From: Ectocarpus siliculosus
Taxonomy: Eukaryota > Sar > Phaeophyceae > Ectocarpales > Ectocarpaceae
Assembly: GCA_000310025.1 (NCBI GenBank)
Contig: FN649750.1
Span: 3,164,207-3,182,031 of the forward strand
Direction: 5' to 3'
DNA: 17,825 nucleotides
The notes below the pieces were generated by a model. The model did not search any database. It was not told where the DNA came from and saw nothing but the letters and a program-made list of their open reading frames with translations. A program made the position numbers and the translations under genes. This document shows, piece by piece, positions 17,454 to 17,825 of this stretch. Position 1 is the stretch's first letter, and each line of letters starts with the position of its first letter.

Positions 17454-17825
17454 CTGTTGAAAAGAGTGTGCAACGAAGCGACCACAAAAATTCAGAACCC
17501 ATGCTGTAAGTTGTTCATGAAGCGCACTCGACGTTGACAAAAAATCTAGGTAAAGCGGAGGAACGCAGCATGCAAGGGGGCACGTGAAACGCAGGGCGTG
17601 ATGCACTGCTCGAAACTGGACTAAGGCCAGATCAGGGAGGTGGCGGAGGGGGTCTGTTACATACCGCATATGGTCTTCAATAGGGGATTTAGTGTGGAAT
17701 ATTGTAACCAATTTACTATTGATTGTACTTCGATTTGATATAGTTGAATACTTTAACTCATACACCTCTTGTCACATGGGTTTTTGACTGTGACACGACC
17801 TTGCTGTAGCTATATTAGTAACTTC
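17454..17825 (-). other. Probable intron of the right-hand gene, running out of the window
   Basis: On the minus strand this ends in a T-rich stretch and CAG next to the exon. It is AT-rich toward the window edge. A donor-like GTATGT near 17657-17662 could mark the end of an upstream exon, but no coding stretch before it is convincing. Confidence 0.4.

Noticed and set aside
16743-17765. Full 340-codon minus-strand gene
   Set aside because: Its apparent start is GTG, and the first roughly 100 codons are AT-rich, lack coding character and end at a strong acceptor (TTTTCAACAG). They are treated as intron.
1-17825. tRNA, rRNA or CRISPR features
   Set aside because: I saw no tRNA B-box or cloverleaf pattern, no rRNA-like stretch and no regular short repeat-spacer array on reading both strands by eye.

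Overview
The window looks like nuclear DNA of a brown alga (Phaeophyceae, Ectocarpus-like). The main reason is a spliced minus-strand gene whose exons encode four EsV-1-7 cysteine-rich repeats (C-x4-C-x15/16-C-x2-H-x12). This repeat family was named after a phaeovirus gene and is strongly expanded in brown algae, where it includes the Ectocarpus developmental regulator IMMEDIATE UPRIGHT. GT-AG introns of 0.17 to 3.3 kb, homopolymeric Gln/Ala tracts, moderate GC and large gene-poor gaps also indicate a eukaryote. There are no operons and no bacterial signals. No database search was possible, so the species assignment is an inference.

Layout. (1) 1-521: leader region with short direct repeats. 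(2) 522-2498 (+): three-exon gene for a 434-residue protein with CxxC pairs, a USP-like (ubiquitin-specific protease) C-terminal His box, and a His-rich tail with five SPSG motifs. (3) about 2760-4560: strongly C/T-rich, degenerate tandem array with a unit of about 135-150 bp. (4) 4561-8090: gene-free. It holds a candidate solo LTR (4860-5439, flanked by GATAC on both sides) and, at its right end, the likely 3' UTR of the next gene. (5) 8091-14937 (-): four-exon EsV-1-7 gene, 799 residues, with a 3.26 kb first intron containing several local duplications. (6) 14938-16742: spacer with the probable promoter of the EsV-1-7 gene, including a 16-bp perfect palindrome. (7) 16743-17453 (-): last exon of a Lys/Ser-rich, probably nuclear protein whose 5' part lies beyond the right edge.

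The genes do not form an obvious pathway. The USP-like gene and the EsV-1-7 gene are convergent with about 5.6 kb between stop codons; the right-hand gene lies upstream of the EsV-1-7 gene on the same strand. The two best-supported results are hand-built splice models in which reading frame, GT-AG signals and protein motifs all agree across every junction. They rebuild proteins that no single open reading frame shows.
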